From assembly GCA_030280995.1 (NCBI GenBank), contig JASXTE010000010.1, positions 25,793,823-25,857,822 of the forward strand: a DNA stretch of 64,000 nt, given 5' to 3'. The notes under the pieces were generated by a model that worked only from the letters and a program-made list of their open reading frames with translations, did no database searches and was not told the origin of the DNA. Of this stretch, positions 24,741 to 35,741 are shown piece after piece. Each line of letters opens with the position of its first letter. Within the stretch, counting starts at the first letter, position 1. Position numbers and translations under genes: made by a program. Source of the stretch: Hemileia vastatrix. Lineage: Eukaryota; Basidiomycota; Pucciniomycetes; Pucciniales; Zaghouaniaceae.

Positions 24741-25408
24741 AATAGTGGGAAGATTAATTAATTCTTAAAAAAAATTAATAAAAGTTAGTTAATAATTGCT
24801 CCAAATAAAAAAAGTTTATTAATTAAATTATAAAAAAAATTTAATATAAAGTAATATTTATAAAAATTTATTAATAAAATGGATTGCACAGTTAAATTGG
24901 GAATAACCAAATAAGTTAATTCAACCAATTAAATTACCAAAATTAAATATGGCAATATATGGGACTAAGTACAAAGTACTATTTAAGTCAACCAAAATGA
25001 ACAAAAAAAAATTAATAAAAAAAATTAATTTAATAATTAAAATTTTATTAATTATTATGTTAATTTCATCTAGGACTAAGAGGAATTAAACACTCTATAA
25101 TAGTCAACTAGGTAAAAAAAATTATAATAATTGAACACTTACACTCAGTGAATCAGCAATTAAGCCACAATCACTGTTATTGCAGTAAAAATATAGTAAT
25201 AAGAGTAAGAGGTGCAAAGGTGAACTTACTATAGTGATCGAAAAATCACTTCAAAATAATATAAGAATTAAAATAATATAAACCTAATATATCGAACCCA
25301 AGTTTGAAACACGGTTGCAGCAAAAGTTTCTTTTTTGCTAGGTGGTCCTTGCGTTTGTCTTTCCTCGCCAGGCTCGATCGTCGTCGGCGTTTAGGAAAGG
25401 TCCCCAGT
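24741..25408 (-). other. 5' leader of A2
   Basis: AT-rich sequence between LTR and gag, homologous to 27262-27958 of A1. Next to the LTR the minus strand reads ACTGGGGACCTTTCC. I could not match this to a tRNA 3' end, so the priming mode is unassigned. Confidence 0.6.
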
Positions 25409-26120
25409 TGTCGGTCAGTCGTCTAGAAGAGGGAAGAAGAAGGGGAAGAAAGAGAGGAGGACAAGGAGGAAAGGGTTATTTGAGAAATAAAAGAAATAAG
25501 GTATAATAAAATTATTTAATTTATTGAAGAGAAGCAACAACAAGTTTCTTGAGAGATGAGACAACAATGGAGTTTTTATTAAATAACACTATTATTTTAA
25601 TGGTAAGGCCTCTGCGCGGCAAACACTATGATCACTATCAGACTTAAGGCAACCTTTTAATTGTTATATAGAATTTCAATTAGAATTTTTGATACTAATA
25701 AAAAAATAATATAAACGTAATAGAATTATATTTAAGTTTTTGAGTGTATAGTAAGTGATGGGGCTACAGGGGATTAACCAAGGCCTTTTTATAGGCAATG
25801 GGCCCTCTGAAGCGCTACTATATTTGCAAGTACAAGAAATATAATAGAATGAAACAAGAATCTAAAAGAATAAGTGAAACATAACAATGTAGAGAAAAAT
25901 ATGAAACAAATAATTAAAAACCCCAATTAAGAATCCAATTTTCCCACAATTAATTCCCAAATCAGTAAGTAAAAATAGTGAATAACTAAACAAGCCTGGA
26001 ACATAGGAACTATGAGAAAAATAATTCAAAACAGATGGTACAGTCTGATTTAAGGATTTTTAAGTGAAACAAAAAATATTTTGACGCAACAAAATATGTA
26101 ATTAATTTCAATTTAGTATT
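25409..26120 (-). mobile_element. 5' LTR of A2, first part
   Basis: It starts TGTCGGTCAGTCGTCTAGA and is cut at ...TTTAGTATT by A1. It resumes after the duplicated GTATT at 35307. A TATA box is near 25786-25793 (minus). Confidence 0.92.
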
Positions 26121-27261
26121 TGTCAGCCAGGCTATTCCAGGAGTCCAGTAAATGATATATAAATTATAAAACCTTAAAGAGTGGGTAAGACTTGTATTTA
26201 ATGAATATAACTTAATATTTTATTGCATAATGAAATTATATAAGAATTTTATTATATACAAATGTTACATTAAATTTATTGGTTATATATATTTTTATAT
26301 ACAATTAAATTGAGCATAATATAATATATTCTACAAATAATGGCGCATTTTGATGTATTTAATAATTATAAATTTATATTTAATTAATTGAAAAACATAT
26401 ATTATAATTACAAGTGAAAAATTGATTTATAATATATTTAAATTAATTACTTAAATTTATATATTAAATAATACCTCTCATATGATACTAAACAATAATT
26501 AATGACGCTTCTTTTGGCCCTTAATTGTGTTAGAAAAAAAATAAATTAATTAATTTGGACTAAATTGAGATTAATTGCTTGTTTTGTTGCGTCAAATTAT
26601 TTTTTTGTTTCACTTAAAATGTCCTTTAATCAGAATGTATCATCTGTTTGGAATTATATTTCTCATAGTTCCTATGTTTCCAATCTTGTTTAGTTATTCA
26701 CTATTGTCACTTACTGATTTGGGAATTAATGGCGGGGAAATTTGATTCTTGATTGGGCTTTTAATTATTTGTTTCATGTTTTTCTCTATATTGTTATGTT
26801 TCATTTATTCTTTTTGATATGTTTGTTTTATTCCATTCTAATCCTTGTATTTACAAATATAGTAGCGCTTCAGAGGACCCATTGCCTATAAAAGGGCCTT
26901 GGATAATCCCCTGTAGCCTCATCACTTATTATACACTCAACAAATTAAAAACCATTTTACTACGTTTATATTTTTTTTATTAGTAATACAATTCTAATTA
27001 AAAGTCTATATAACAAATTAAAGGTTGCCTTAAGTCTGATAGTAACTATATTGTTTGCCGCGCAGAACTCTTACTTAAATAATAATAATATTTATAAAAC
27101 CAATTTGTTGTCACTTCTCAGATCACTCATCGTTGCCTTCTCTCAAATAAATTAAATAATTTTAATTGTTTTATTTCTTTATTTCTAAAACTATTATTTC
27201 CTTCTTGTCCTCCTCTCTTTTCTTCCCTCTTCTCTTATATCTTCTAGACGACTGACCGACA
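26121..27261 (+). mobile_element. 5' LTR of A1
   Basis: TGTCAGCCAGG...GACTGACCGACA, 1141 bp. It contains the TATA box at 26887-26893 and ends beside the leader at ACTGAGGGCC. Confidence 0.95.
26887..26893 (+). promoter_or_regulatory. TATA box in A1 5' LTR
   Basis: TATAAAA in the context GCCTATAAAAGGGCC. The context is conserved in every family A LTR of the window (for example 1393-1399 and 34927-34933). Transcription of the element RNA would start a few tens of bases downstream. Confidence 0.65.
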
Positions 27262-27958
27262 ACTGAGGGCCTTTCCAAACGACGATCGAGCCTGGCGACG
27301 AACGACAAAACGCACGGACCACCTAGCAAAACGAAACTTTTGCCGCGACTGTGTTTCGAACTTGGGTTCGACATCTTAGGTTTATATAATATTAATTTTT
27401 ATATTATTTTGAAGTGATTTTTCAATCACTATAGTAAGTTCACCTTTGCGCCTCTCACTCATATTACTATATTTTTATTGCAATAACAGTGATTGTGGCT
27501 TAATTGCTGATTCACTGAGTGTAAGTGTTCAATTTTAAAAAAAAATTTTTTTTTTTTCCTAGTTGACCATTATAGAGTGTTAAATCCTCTTAGTCCTAGA
27601 AGAATTGACATTATTATTAATACAAATTGAATTATTAATTTAATTTTTTTTTTATTATTAATTATTGTTAATTTTGGTTGACTTAAAAGTACATTGTGCT
27701 TAGTCCCAATATATTGCCATATTTAATATTGGTAATTAATTGGTTGAATTAACTTACTTGTTATTCCCAATTTAAACTTGCAATCCATTTTTTTAAAAAA
27801 AAAATTAATTTTTTAATTATTACTTTATATTGAAAGTTATTTTTTCTATAATTTAATTAATTAAAAAAATTTTTTTTATATTATTTGGAGCAATTATTGA
27901 CTAACTTTGATTATTTTTTTTATAAAGTACAAAGTAAAATATAAATCTTCCCACTAGT
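27262..27958 (+). other. 5' leader of A1
   Basis: Sequence between LTR and gag; first a GC-richer part with many CG (27262-27370), then AT-rich with long T and A runs. No TGG-starting primer site complementary to a recognised tRNA is next to the LTR. Self-priming, known in some chromoviruses, is possible but I found no clear matching segment. Confidence 0.6.
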
Positions 27959-28640
27959 ATGTCCAACAATTTGGAAGAAAAAATGGATAACATGCAAGTG
28001 GATGAGATAGAAATTGACTATGATGCTGACACTGTAAGTTCTTCTAAAGTTGGTCATAAAAAATCTTATGCTAACACAAAGAATTCACATACTGCAGGAT
28101 GTGGAAATGACAGGAAATGCAAACAAACCAAACCCCCTTCCCCCAGTACCACAGAAGGAAGTAAAGCCTCTAGTGCCTCAAGAAGGTCTTCCAAAAGGTT
28201 TCAAAATAAAAAAGCTTCCTCTGCCACAACAAATCAGCAACCTATCCAGTCATATAAAAGAGTTGAAGACAGAAAATATGACGTACAAAGCAAAGGTAGA
28301 CACATTGTGGGATCAGGTCCAAGAACTCAAGAACCAGATTCAGGCCCAGGCCCCTCCTCAATTGCCTCCCAATCAGCTTCAATTTCAGGCTCAACCTTCA
28401 CAGCCACCCAGCTCAACCATCCAAAATCCAAATACTATGGAAGTAGAGCAATGGAAATGGGATTATCTAATGAGTCACTACCAACAGAATGTGCAACACC
28501 CTCCTCATCATCAGCCTGGCCCATCCAGAACACCCAATTTCCATCCACCTCCTCATCCCTACCAACAAAGCAGGAGAAAGAAGGCCCAAGCACAATCCCA
28601 AACCCAGTCCCAGGGGAAGTTTCCTCCTCTGCCATGGTAA
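27959..28640 (+). CDS. Alternative 205-aa Gag-region protein by splicing (exons 27959-28033, 28098-28640)
   Basis: A candidate intron at 28034-28097 (64 bp) has GTAAGT, a GCTAAC branch site and ACTGCAG. Removing it joins the 25-codon start of Gag to a second frame of 180 codons ending PLPW and TAA at 28638-28640. That frame has a heptad-like segment (ISNLSSHIKELKTEN, YKAKVDTLWDQVQEL) and a P/Q-rich tail, more protein-like than the S/T-rich main frame there. In A2 the same frame is fully open although the main frame has a stop, and the intron keeps GTGAGT, GCTAAC and TTCAG. Whether both products are made is inference. Confidence 0.45.
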
Positions 28641-31600
28641 GTAATTTGGTTGATAGTCACTTGGGTATGTTTTCTAATAAATCTTCTTCTGCAGGTAATA
28701 TTATTGAACATGGTGAAAGAACAGTTAAACCTGTTAAAAGACAGCTTCCTGTAACTAGTAGCCCTATTGATGTAATTAGCAAATTTTCATTTGATGAACC
28801 TTTACATTTAACTTCTACATCTTTAATTAATCCTTCTCTTGCAATTAAAAATGATTCTGTTCCCCCTGAAATCTATAACTTAATTGAAAAAACTTCTGAG
28901 GAAATATTGAAAGATACCCTTGATTTTAATATTGTGAAAGACAAACATGTGAGAGACGTGTTAATCCATGAAAATGATAGATTAAATAATTTACACTTGC
29001 AATGTAAAGTGAGTTCTTCTGTACAAGATACAGCTTATTTAAAAATCAAAGAAACCTTAAATATTGTTCTTAGTCAACAAAAACAAATAAGAAGTGACCA
29101 TAGAGCTATCTCAGATAGAAATATCAGTCTACATAAGACCTTGAGTGAATTGAAACCCCTTATTGAGGAAAATTATTCATTCAAAAATGAAATAAAATCT
29201 CTACAAAATGAGTTTAAGAAGCTAAGAAATGATTTCCATGCACTAAGTACCAAACACTCAGTTTCTGAGGACAGAAATGTTCTATCTCTTGCAAAAGTAA
29301 ATGACCAGATGTCTGAAATTCCAAGAATAAGAAACTATGTGTCTGACCTACAAGAAAAGTTTTCAACCTTAACCATCAATAATGAATTAAATGAGATTTC
29401 TGCAAATAAGCTGCATAAAAATAAAGGGAAAAGACCTGAACAAAATTCATCCTTTCTTCCTCATGTTTCAACCATTAAACAAACTGACAATGAGTCTGTA
29501 AAATCTTTTGCTACTAGCAAAAAATCTTGTGATGATCATGCACCAGCTGTTTCTGTAAATAATGAAATTTCTGAACACCTGGCTAAACTTCAGGAATTAT
29601 TACTAATGAATAATTCAAACCAAAAAGTGGACCATCCCAGTAGTCAGAAAAATTGGCCTAAGTTAGACCAATATCCTACCTTTGATGGTGATTCTTCCTC
29701 TGATTGGCAACACTTTATCCAGAGAATTGATAATTTAAAGAGATCTTATAAACTACCTGATGAGGAAATTGTTTCTAAGCTAATTTCTTTATTTTCCAAT
29801 GTAGCCTTGATGTGGTATGAATCTGTCCTCTTAGATAACAATCATTATACATGGAATGATTGGAAATCCTTGATTGAGAATCAGTTTGGTGGTTCAAAAT
29901 TCAGGTTAGCTCAGCAAAGACTGTATGAGAATACTAGATATGTATCCTCCTCTGTTGAAAAGCCCATTGTTTTTCTGATGAAAATAACTAAAATCCTTAG
30001 AGCAATTGATCCAAAGATGGATTATGATATTTGGAGAGATAAAATCTTGTATAAATTACCAAATTCTCTTAGGGATTTGATTGTTGCTAGAACTGAGCAT
30101 GTAAGGGAAAATTCTTCTTTCATTAATATCTGTAATGAAGTACTACTCAACCATAGATATGAACCAAAGAATTACCTTAGTAAATCTTATAATGATCAGA
30201 ATAAACCTTCTATAAAGCTTCCAGAAAAATCTGGTAAACCCTCTGCCCCAGTTGCACCTAAAAAATATGCAACAAATACTTGTTATAAATGTAACAAACC
30301 GTGGCAGAAGGGTCATGTTTGTGACAAGAAAATTCATCTTGTTGAACAAAATGAAGACACTGATGAAGTTGAACTTGATGTCAATAATTCTTCCAGTGAC
30401 TGTGAAAGTAATATCTCCTATGACAATGAATCTGTTAAAGATGTTTTAATGTTGGAACATGATGTCCATTATTTAAATAATATATCTGAAGATTGTGTAT
30501 TGAATCTATCTTCAGTAGAAAATGCTGAGATAATTAAAGATATTACTAACAATTCTATTCCCATATCCCCTTTGAAGGCACCTGTTATCATTAATGGTAA
30601 AAATGTTGATGTAGTTCTTGATTCTGGTGCTGGAGGAAGTGTAGTATCTGAAAAAGCTTTGGCTTCAGTGGATAAGGAATATTTAAGTAAATTATTGCCT
30701 ATAACTTCTGAAAAATGGAGAGGGTATGGTTCTACCTTATTTCCTATTGGCAAATACAAAACCTCTGTATTCTTCAAATATAATGGTGGTTTTGTCAGAG
30801 CTATTTGTGAGTTTGTTGTCATGAAAAATGATAATTTGAGCAATTGGTTTATTATGGGAAATGATATTTTAACCATGTTTGGTGTGAAACTAGACCCAGC
30901 AAATAATTGCTTTACCTTGGGAATGAATGGGAAAAGAAAATTCAAAATTTCTTCTCCTAAACCTTCTGGGCATTTGTTGAAATCTTGTAACTCACTGACC
31001 CAATGTAAAGGTAGAACAACAACTGAAATGGATGATTTATTACATGAAATAAATACCGCTTCTTTTGGTGATCATTTGACTAATGAACAAAAGGATTCTA
31101 TTGTTGCCTCTATTACCTCTTTCCCTATGGCTTTTGCTCATGGTTCTCATGTCTTGGGAATTGTTCAGGAAGAGATGAAAATTACCTTATCCTGTAATTT
31201 GAGTGATATTCCTCCTTCCCTTAAGAAAAAACCATATCCTGCTTCTCCATCAAAAAGAAAAGATATTGAAGATAATATTGAAACATTATTGAAAATGAAT
31301 ATCATTGAGAAAGTGGATGTCACCCCCAAATATTGTGTCATCTCCCCAGTCTTAATTTCTTATGAAAAAGATAAAGCTAGATTATGTGGAGATTACAGAG
31401 CTTTAAATACTTATACTGTTGATGATATTTATCCTTTACCCAGAATTAATTCAATACATGCTACCTTGCAAGGTGCAAAATTTATTAGTTGTCTGGATGG
31501 TAATAAAGGTTATCATCAAGTTCCAGTTGAGAAAAATTCTCAAAATTTTTTGCTTATTGCTACTCATATGGGAATATATAAGTATGTTAGGATGCCATTT

Positions 31601-34126
31601 GGCCCTAAAAATGCTCCTTCAGTTTTCCAGAAAGTCGTGGATAACACTTTCCATCAAGAAATTATTGAGGGTTGGCTCATGGTTTATATTGATGATATTA
31701 TTGTTTTTTCTAAAACTTTTGATGAACATATGATTCACTTGAATAGAGTTTTCCAAAAAATGGATGAAATCAATATGACCTTATCTTTAAAAAAGTGTAA
31801 ATTTGGTTTTCAATCTTTGAAAGTCCTTGGCCATGTTGTGTCAGGCTTACAAATTTGTGTAGACCATAATAAAGTTGCTGCCATTCAAAATGTGAAAGCA
31901 CCAACTTCTGTAAGAGAAATCCAAAGTTTTTTGGGTATGTGTGGCTATTATAGACAATATATTAAAAATTATCAGGTCATAGCCTTGCCTCTTACAAAAC
32001 TAACCAGGAAAGATGTTGCTTTTCTCTGGAATGATGACTGTCAGAAAGCTTTTAATACATTGAAAAATTGCTTAATGACAGCCCCTATATTGGCTCTCCC
32101 AGATTTTAACAAGCCATTTGTACTTTATACAGATGCTAGCTTTATTGGTCTGGGTGCTGCCCTTCACCAAAAGCAAATTATTAATGATAAATCCTCAGAG
32201 GTTGTAATTTGTTATATTTCAAGAACCTTAAGGAATAGTGAATTGAAATATGGTGCCACTCAATTGGAGTGCTTAGCAGTTGTTTGGGCTCTTGAGAAAC
32301 TTCATTACTACTTGGATGACCAAAAATTTGAGTTGGTAACTGACTGTAGTGCTGTGAAATCTCTCTTAAACCTCAAAACACCTAACAGACATATGTTCAG
32401 GTGGCAACTTGCTGTTCAGGAATATAGAGGAAGGATGACTATTATCCACAGAGCTGGAAATGTTCACTCTAATGTTGATATGCTCTCCAGATTGCCTCTG
32501 CCAAATAATGACTCCAATCCTGCTTATGTACCTGAGGATGACACTGTTCATATACATGGTATATTTATAGTTGATATGGAAGAAGAGTTATTACAGTTAA
32601 TACTGGATTCATATGATAAAGATTCTGACTTAAATAAATTAGTTACTATTTTGAATGATCCTAAGAATGCTTCAATTCAAGCATTAATAAAAACTCTTCC
32701 TGCAAAATACCAAAATGCTTTAAATAAAGGAAAGTTTTCTATTGAAGATGGTTATATTTATTATAGAAGGAAGCTTACCAATGTAATTGTTATTCCTCCT
32801 TCAATGAAAGAAACTATCCTCAAACTTTGTCATGATGACATATTAGCTGGTCATTTTGATCTTGAAAAAACATTGATTAGAATCAAAAACACTGCATGGT
32901 GGGCTAATATGTCTGAAGACACAAAATTATATGTTGAATCTTGTGATTCCTGCCAAAAATCTAAAAGGTTAACAGGTAAGAGAGCAGGGTTATTACAACA
33001 TATTGAAGCACCTAGTGCTCCCTGGCAAATCATTAATATGGATTTTGTCACTGGTCTTCCTGTTGCAGGTAAAGACAGCTTTAACTCTTGTTGGGTAATA
33101 GTTGATAGATTCACAAAAATGTGCAAATTTATTCCAACCCACAAAGATGTATCCACCAAGGAATTAGCTTTCTTATGGTGGTCTTACATGTTTAATATTA
33201 TTGGTTTTCCAAAAGCCATTATCTCTGATAGGGATCCAAAATTCACTTCTGAGTTTTGGACCTCTTTGATGGATATTTGTGGCTGTGAGTTAAAATTGTC
33301 TACAGCTCACCATCCTCAGACTGATGGTCTAGCTGAACGAATGATTCAAACTCTGGAAGATATGATTAGAAGGTATTGTGCCTTTGGTTTAGAATATAAA
33401 GATAATGACAGATTTACTCATGATTGGGTCACTCTTTTGCCTGGTCTTGAATTTGCATATAATAGCACTGTTCATTCTGTCACTGAGAAAAAGCCTTTTG
33501 AGCTCTGGTTAGGTTATGTCCCAAACACTCCTGCTCAAATTCTCAATAATAAATTACCTAAGTTGGAACTGCACCCTGGTGTAAAATCTTTTATGCAAAT
33601 GCAACAGCTCTGCAGAAAACATGCTCAAAGTTGTATTGATAAAGCATTTGAATATGAAAAGAAAAGATGGGATAAATCTCATAAAGAATACACATTTAAC
33701 AAGGGTGATGAAGTGTTGATCTCTACTGTCCATTTCAATTTACAAGGTAACCACAAATTAAAAGATCCTTTTGTAGGACCATTTGTTGTTAAAAGAATGG
33801 TTGGTGATAATGCAGTAGAAGTTGTATTGTATTCTCCATATGATAGGAAACATCCTGTCTTTCCCATTTCTTTGCTTAAACCTTATACTTCCAACAGTGA
33901 CTTATTTCCAAAAAGAAGAGGAAGACCTAAGAAGAACCCTCAGGAAGTCACAGAAACAGCAGAAATTGATAAAATTCTCAATGATAGAATTATCACTTCT
34001 GAAAGAGGTACTGAATATTTATTGAGATATAAGAACAAATCATCTGAACATGATGCATGGATACCTGGAAAAGAAATTTCAAATCTGCCTGCTCTGTTGA
34101 AAAAATACAAAAAGAAAAAATCTTAG
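27959..34126 (+). CDS. Gag-Pol polyprotein of chromovirus A1
   Basis: A single 2055-aa frame. Gag: S/T-rich N-terminus, coiled coil about 370-480, capsid-like domain about 565-730 (WQHFIQRID, YTWNDWKSLI), zinc knuckle C775-C778-H786-C788 with the long CX7H spacing. Protease: D888-S889-G890. RT: LCGDYRALN and YIDDIIVF with D1245-D1246. RNase H: D1392 in YTDASF. Integrase: H1625, H1632, C1662, C1665, then D1695, D1757, E1793 (35 residues between the last two). C-terminus: AT-hook-like KRRGRPKK at about 1985, then a chromodomain-like segment about 2001-2047 (YLLRYKNKS, WIPGKE). It would copy and integrate the element. All catalytic residues are present. The N-terminal 200 codons overlap another frame. 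Confidence 0.95.
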   Translation: MSNNLEEKMDNMQVDEIEIDYDADTVSSSKVGHKKSYANTKNSHTAGCGNDRKCKQTKPPSPSTTEGSKASSASRRSSKRFQNKKASSATTNQQPIQSYKRVEDRKYDVQSKGRHIVGSGPRTQEPDSGPGPSSIASQSASISGSTFTATQLNHPKSKYYGSRAMEMGLSNESLPTECATPSSSSAWPIQNTQFPSTSSSLPTKQEKEGPSTIPNPVPGEVSSSAMVSNLVDSHLGMFSNKSSSAGNIIEHGERTVKPVKRQLPVTSSPIDVISKFSFDEPLHLTSTSLINPSLAIKNDSVPPEIYNLIEKTSEEILKDTLDFNIVKDKHVRDVLIHENDRLNNLHLQCKVSSSVQDTAYLKIKETLNIVLSQQKQIRSDHRAISDRNISLHKTLSELKPLIEENYSFKNEIKSLQNEFKKLRNDFHALSTKHSVSEDRNVLSLAKVNDQMSEIPRIRNYVSDLQEKFSTLTINNELNEISANKLHKNKGKRPEQNSSFLPHVSTIKQTDNESVKSFATSKKSCDDHAPAVSVNNEISEHLAKLQELLLMNNSNQKVDHPSSQKNWPKLDQYPTFDGDSSSDWQHFIQRIDNLKRSYKLPDEEIVSKLISLFSNVALMWYESVLLDNNHYTWNDWKSLIENQFGGSKFRLAQQRLYENTRYVSSSVEKPIVFLMKITKILRAIDPKMDYDIWRDKILYKLPNSLRDLIVARTEHVRENSSFINICNEVLLNHRYEPKNYLSKSYNDQNKPSIKLPEKSGKPSAPVAPKKYATNTCYKCNKPWQKGHVCDKKIHLVEQNEDTDEVELDVNNSSSDCESNISYDNESVKDVLMLEHDVHYLNNISEDCVLNLSSVENAEIIKDITNNSIPISPLKAPVIINGKNVDVVLDSGAGGSVVSEKALASVDKEYLSKLLPITSEKWRGYGSTLFPIGKYKTSVFFKYNGGFVRAICEFVVMKNDNLSNWFIMGNDILTMFGVKLDPANNCFTLGMNGKRKFKISSPKPSGHLLKSCNSLTQCKGRTTTEMDDLLHEINTASFGDHLTNEQKDSIVASITSFPMAFAHGSHVLGIVQEEMKITLSCNLSDIPPSLKKKPYPASPSKRKDIEDNIETLLKMNIIEKVDVTPKYCVISPVLISYEKDKARLCGDYRALNTYTVDDIYPLPRINSIHATLQGAKFISCLDGNKGYHQVPVEKNSQNFLLIATHMGIYKYVRMPFGPKNAPSVFQKVVDNTFHQEIIEGWLMVYIDDIIVFSKTFDEHMIHLNRVFQKMDEINMTLSLKKCKFGFQSLKVLGHVVSGLQICVDHNKVAAIQNVKAPTSVREIQSFLGMCGYYRQYIKNYQVIALPLTKLTRKDVAFLWNDDCQKAFNTLKNCLMTAPILALPDFNKPFVLYTDASFIGLGAALHQKQIINDKSSEVVICYISRTLRNSELKYGATQLECLAVVWALEKLHYYLDDQKFELVTDCSAVKSLLNLKTPNRHMFRWQLAVQEYRGRMTIIHRAGNVHSNVDMLSRLPLPNNDSNPAYVPEDDTVHIHGIFIVDMEEELLQLILDSYDKDSDLNKLVTILNDPKNASIQALIKTLPAKYQNALNKGKFSIEDGYIYYRRKLTNVIVIPPSMKETILKLCHDDILAGHFDLEKTLIRIKNTAWWANMSEDTKLYVESCDSCQKSKRLTGKRAGLLQHIEAPSAPWQIINMDFVTGLPVAGKDSFNSCWVIVDRFTKMCKFIPTHKDVSTKELAFLWWSYMFNIIGFPKAIISDRDPKFTSEFWTSLMDICGCELKLSTAHHPQTDGLAERMIQTLEDMIRRYCAFGLEYKDNDRFTHDWVTLLPGLEFAYNSTVHSVTEKKPFELWLGYVPNTPAQILNNKLPKLELHPGVKSFMQMQQLCRKHAQSCIDKAFEYEKKRWDKSHKEYTFNKGDEVLISTVHFNLQGNHKLKDPFVGPFVVKRMVGDNAVEVVLYSPYDRKHPVFPISLLKPYTSNSDLFPKRRGRPKKNPQEVTETAEIDKILNDRIITSERGTEYLLRYKNKSSEHDAWIPGKEISNLPALLKKYKKKKS

Positions 34127-34148
34127 CATTTTTTTTATTGTTTTTTTT

Positions 34149-34160
34149 AGAGTGAGGGAG
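34149..34160 (+). other. Polypurine tract of A1
   Basis: AGAGTGAGGGAG directly before TGTCAGCC of the 3' LTR. Confidence 0.8.
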
Positions 34161-35301
34161 TGTCAGCCAGGCTATTCCAGGAGTCCAGTAAATGATATAT
34201 AAATTATAAAACCTTAAAGAGTGGGTAAGACTTGTATTTAATGAATATAACTTAATATTTTATTGCATAATGAAATTATATAAGAATTTTATTATATACA
34301 AATGTTACATTAAATTTATTGGTTATATATATTTTTATATACAATTAAATTGAGCATAATATAATATATTCTACAAATAATGGCGCATTTTGATGTATTT
34401 AATAATTATAAATTTATATTTAATTAATTGAAAAACATATATTATAATTACAAGTGAAAAATTGATTTATAATATATTTAAATTAATTACTTAAATTTAT
34501 ATATTAAATAATACCTCTCATATGATACTAAACAATAATTAATGACGCTTCTTTTGGCCCTTAATTGTGTTAGAAAAAAAATAAATTAATTAATTTGGAC
34601 TAAATTGAGATTAATTGCTTGTTTTGTTGCGTCAAATTATTTTTTTGTTTCACTTAAAATGTCCTTTAATCAGAATGTATCATCTGTTTGGAATTATATT
34701 TCTCATAGTTCCTATGTTTCCAATCTTGTTTAGTTATTCACTATTGTCACTTACTGATTTGGGAATTAATGGCGGGGAAATTTGATTCTTGATTGGGCTT
34801 TTAATTATTTGTTTCATGTTTTTCTCTATATTGTTATGTTTCATTTATTCTTTTTGATATGTTTGTTTTATTCCATTCTAATCCTTGTATTTACAAATAT
34901 AGTAGCGCTTCAGAGGACCCATTGCCTATAAAAGGGCCTTGGATAATCCCCTGTAGCCTCATCACTTATTATACACTCAACAAATTAAAAACCATTTTAC
35001 TACGTTTATATTTTTTTTATTAGTAATACAATTCTAATTAAAAGTCTATATAACAAATTAAAGGTTGCCTTAAGTCTGATAGTAACTATATTGTTTGCCG
35101 CGCAGAACTCTTACTTAAATAATAATAATATTTATAAAACCAATTTGTTGTCACTTCTCAGATCACTCATCGTTGCCTTCTCTCAAATAAATTAAATAAT
35201 TTTAATTGTTTTATTTCTTTATTTCTAAAACTATTATTTCCTTCTTGTCCTCCTCTCTTTTCTTCCCTCTTCTCTTATATCTTCTAGACAACTGACCGAC
35301 A
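34161..35301 (+). mobile_element. 3' LTR of A1
   Basis: 1141 bp, differing from the 5' LTR at one base that I could find (35290). Followed by the GTATT target duplication. Confidence 0.95.
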
Positions 35302-35731
35302 GTATTAATTAGTTTTTCCTGACACAATTATGGGTCAAAAGAAGCGTTATTATTTATTGTTTAATACTATAAAAAATGTTATTTAATATATAAATATAAA
35401 TAATTAATTTAATTATATTATAAGTCAATTTTACACTTATAATTATAATATATGGTTTTAATTAATTAAATATAAAGTTATAATTATTAAATACATAAAA
35501 ATGCGCCATTATTTGTAGAATATAATATATATTATGTTTAATTTAAATGTATAAAAAAATTTATATAAACAATAAAATTAATATAACACTTATATGTAAT
35601 AAGATACTTATATAATTTTATTATGCAATAAAATATTAATTTATATACATCAAATACAATTCTTACGCCCTCTTTAAGGTCCTATAAGTTAACATATCAT
35701 TTACTGGGCTCCTGGAATAGCCTGGCTGACA
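35302..35731 (-). mobile_element. 5' LTR of A2, second part
   Basis: It begins with the repeated GTATT target and continues AATTAGTTTTTCCTGACAC, collinear with 18110 onward in the A2 3' LTR. It ends CCTGGCTGACA at 35731, before the ATTGT duplication. Confidence 0.92.
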
Positions 35732-35741
35732 ATTGTCTACA

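Larger units (their letters stand above)
26121..35301 (+). mobile_element. Family A element A1, full-length and apparently intact
   Basis: A 9181-bp chromovirus with LTRs of 1141 bp at 26121-27261 and 34161-35301, leader, one 2055-codon gag-pol frame and a polypurine tract. The target duplication GTATT is at 26116-26120 and 35302-35306. Comparing the LTRs line by line I found one difference (G at 27250, A at 35290). With an unbroken polyprotein this indicates very recent insertion. It sits inside the 5' LTR of the related but opposite-strand A2. Confidence 0.95.
17401..35731 (-). mobile_element. Family A element A2, decayed, split by A1
   Basis: A complete minus-strand chromovirus: 3' LTR 17401-18537, gag-pol relic 18571-24740, leader 24741-25408, and 5' LTR 25409-26120 joined to 35307-35731. 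Each LTR totals 1137 bp. The target duplication ATTGT is at 17396-17400 and 35732-35736. The LTRs differ at roughly twenty places by eye, so it is older than A1, which is inserted in its 5' LTR. Confidence 0.93.

Noticed and set aside
27262..27300. tRNA primer site for family A
   Set aside because: The sequence next to the LTR does not start with TGG in A1 and differs in A2. No tRNA could be named with confidence.
28560..28640. Slippery CCCAAAC heptamer as a programmed frameshift from the alternative frame to pol
   Set aside because: Its codon phase fits the main frame, not the alternative frame, so it would not connect them.
28637..28694. Second canonical-looking intron in A1 gag as a way to rejoin the alternative frame to pol
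   Set aside because: Removing 58 bp places a TAA immediately after the junction, so neither upstream frame joins pol. Kept only as an unresolved signal.
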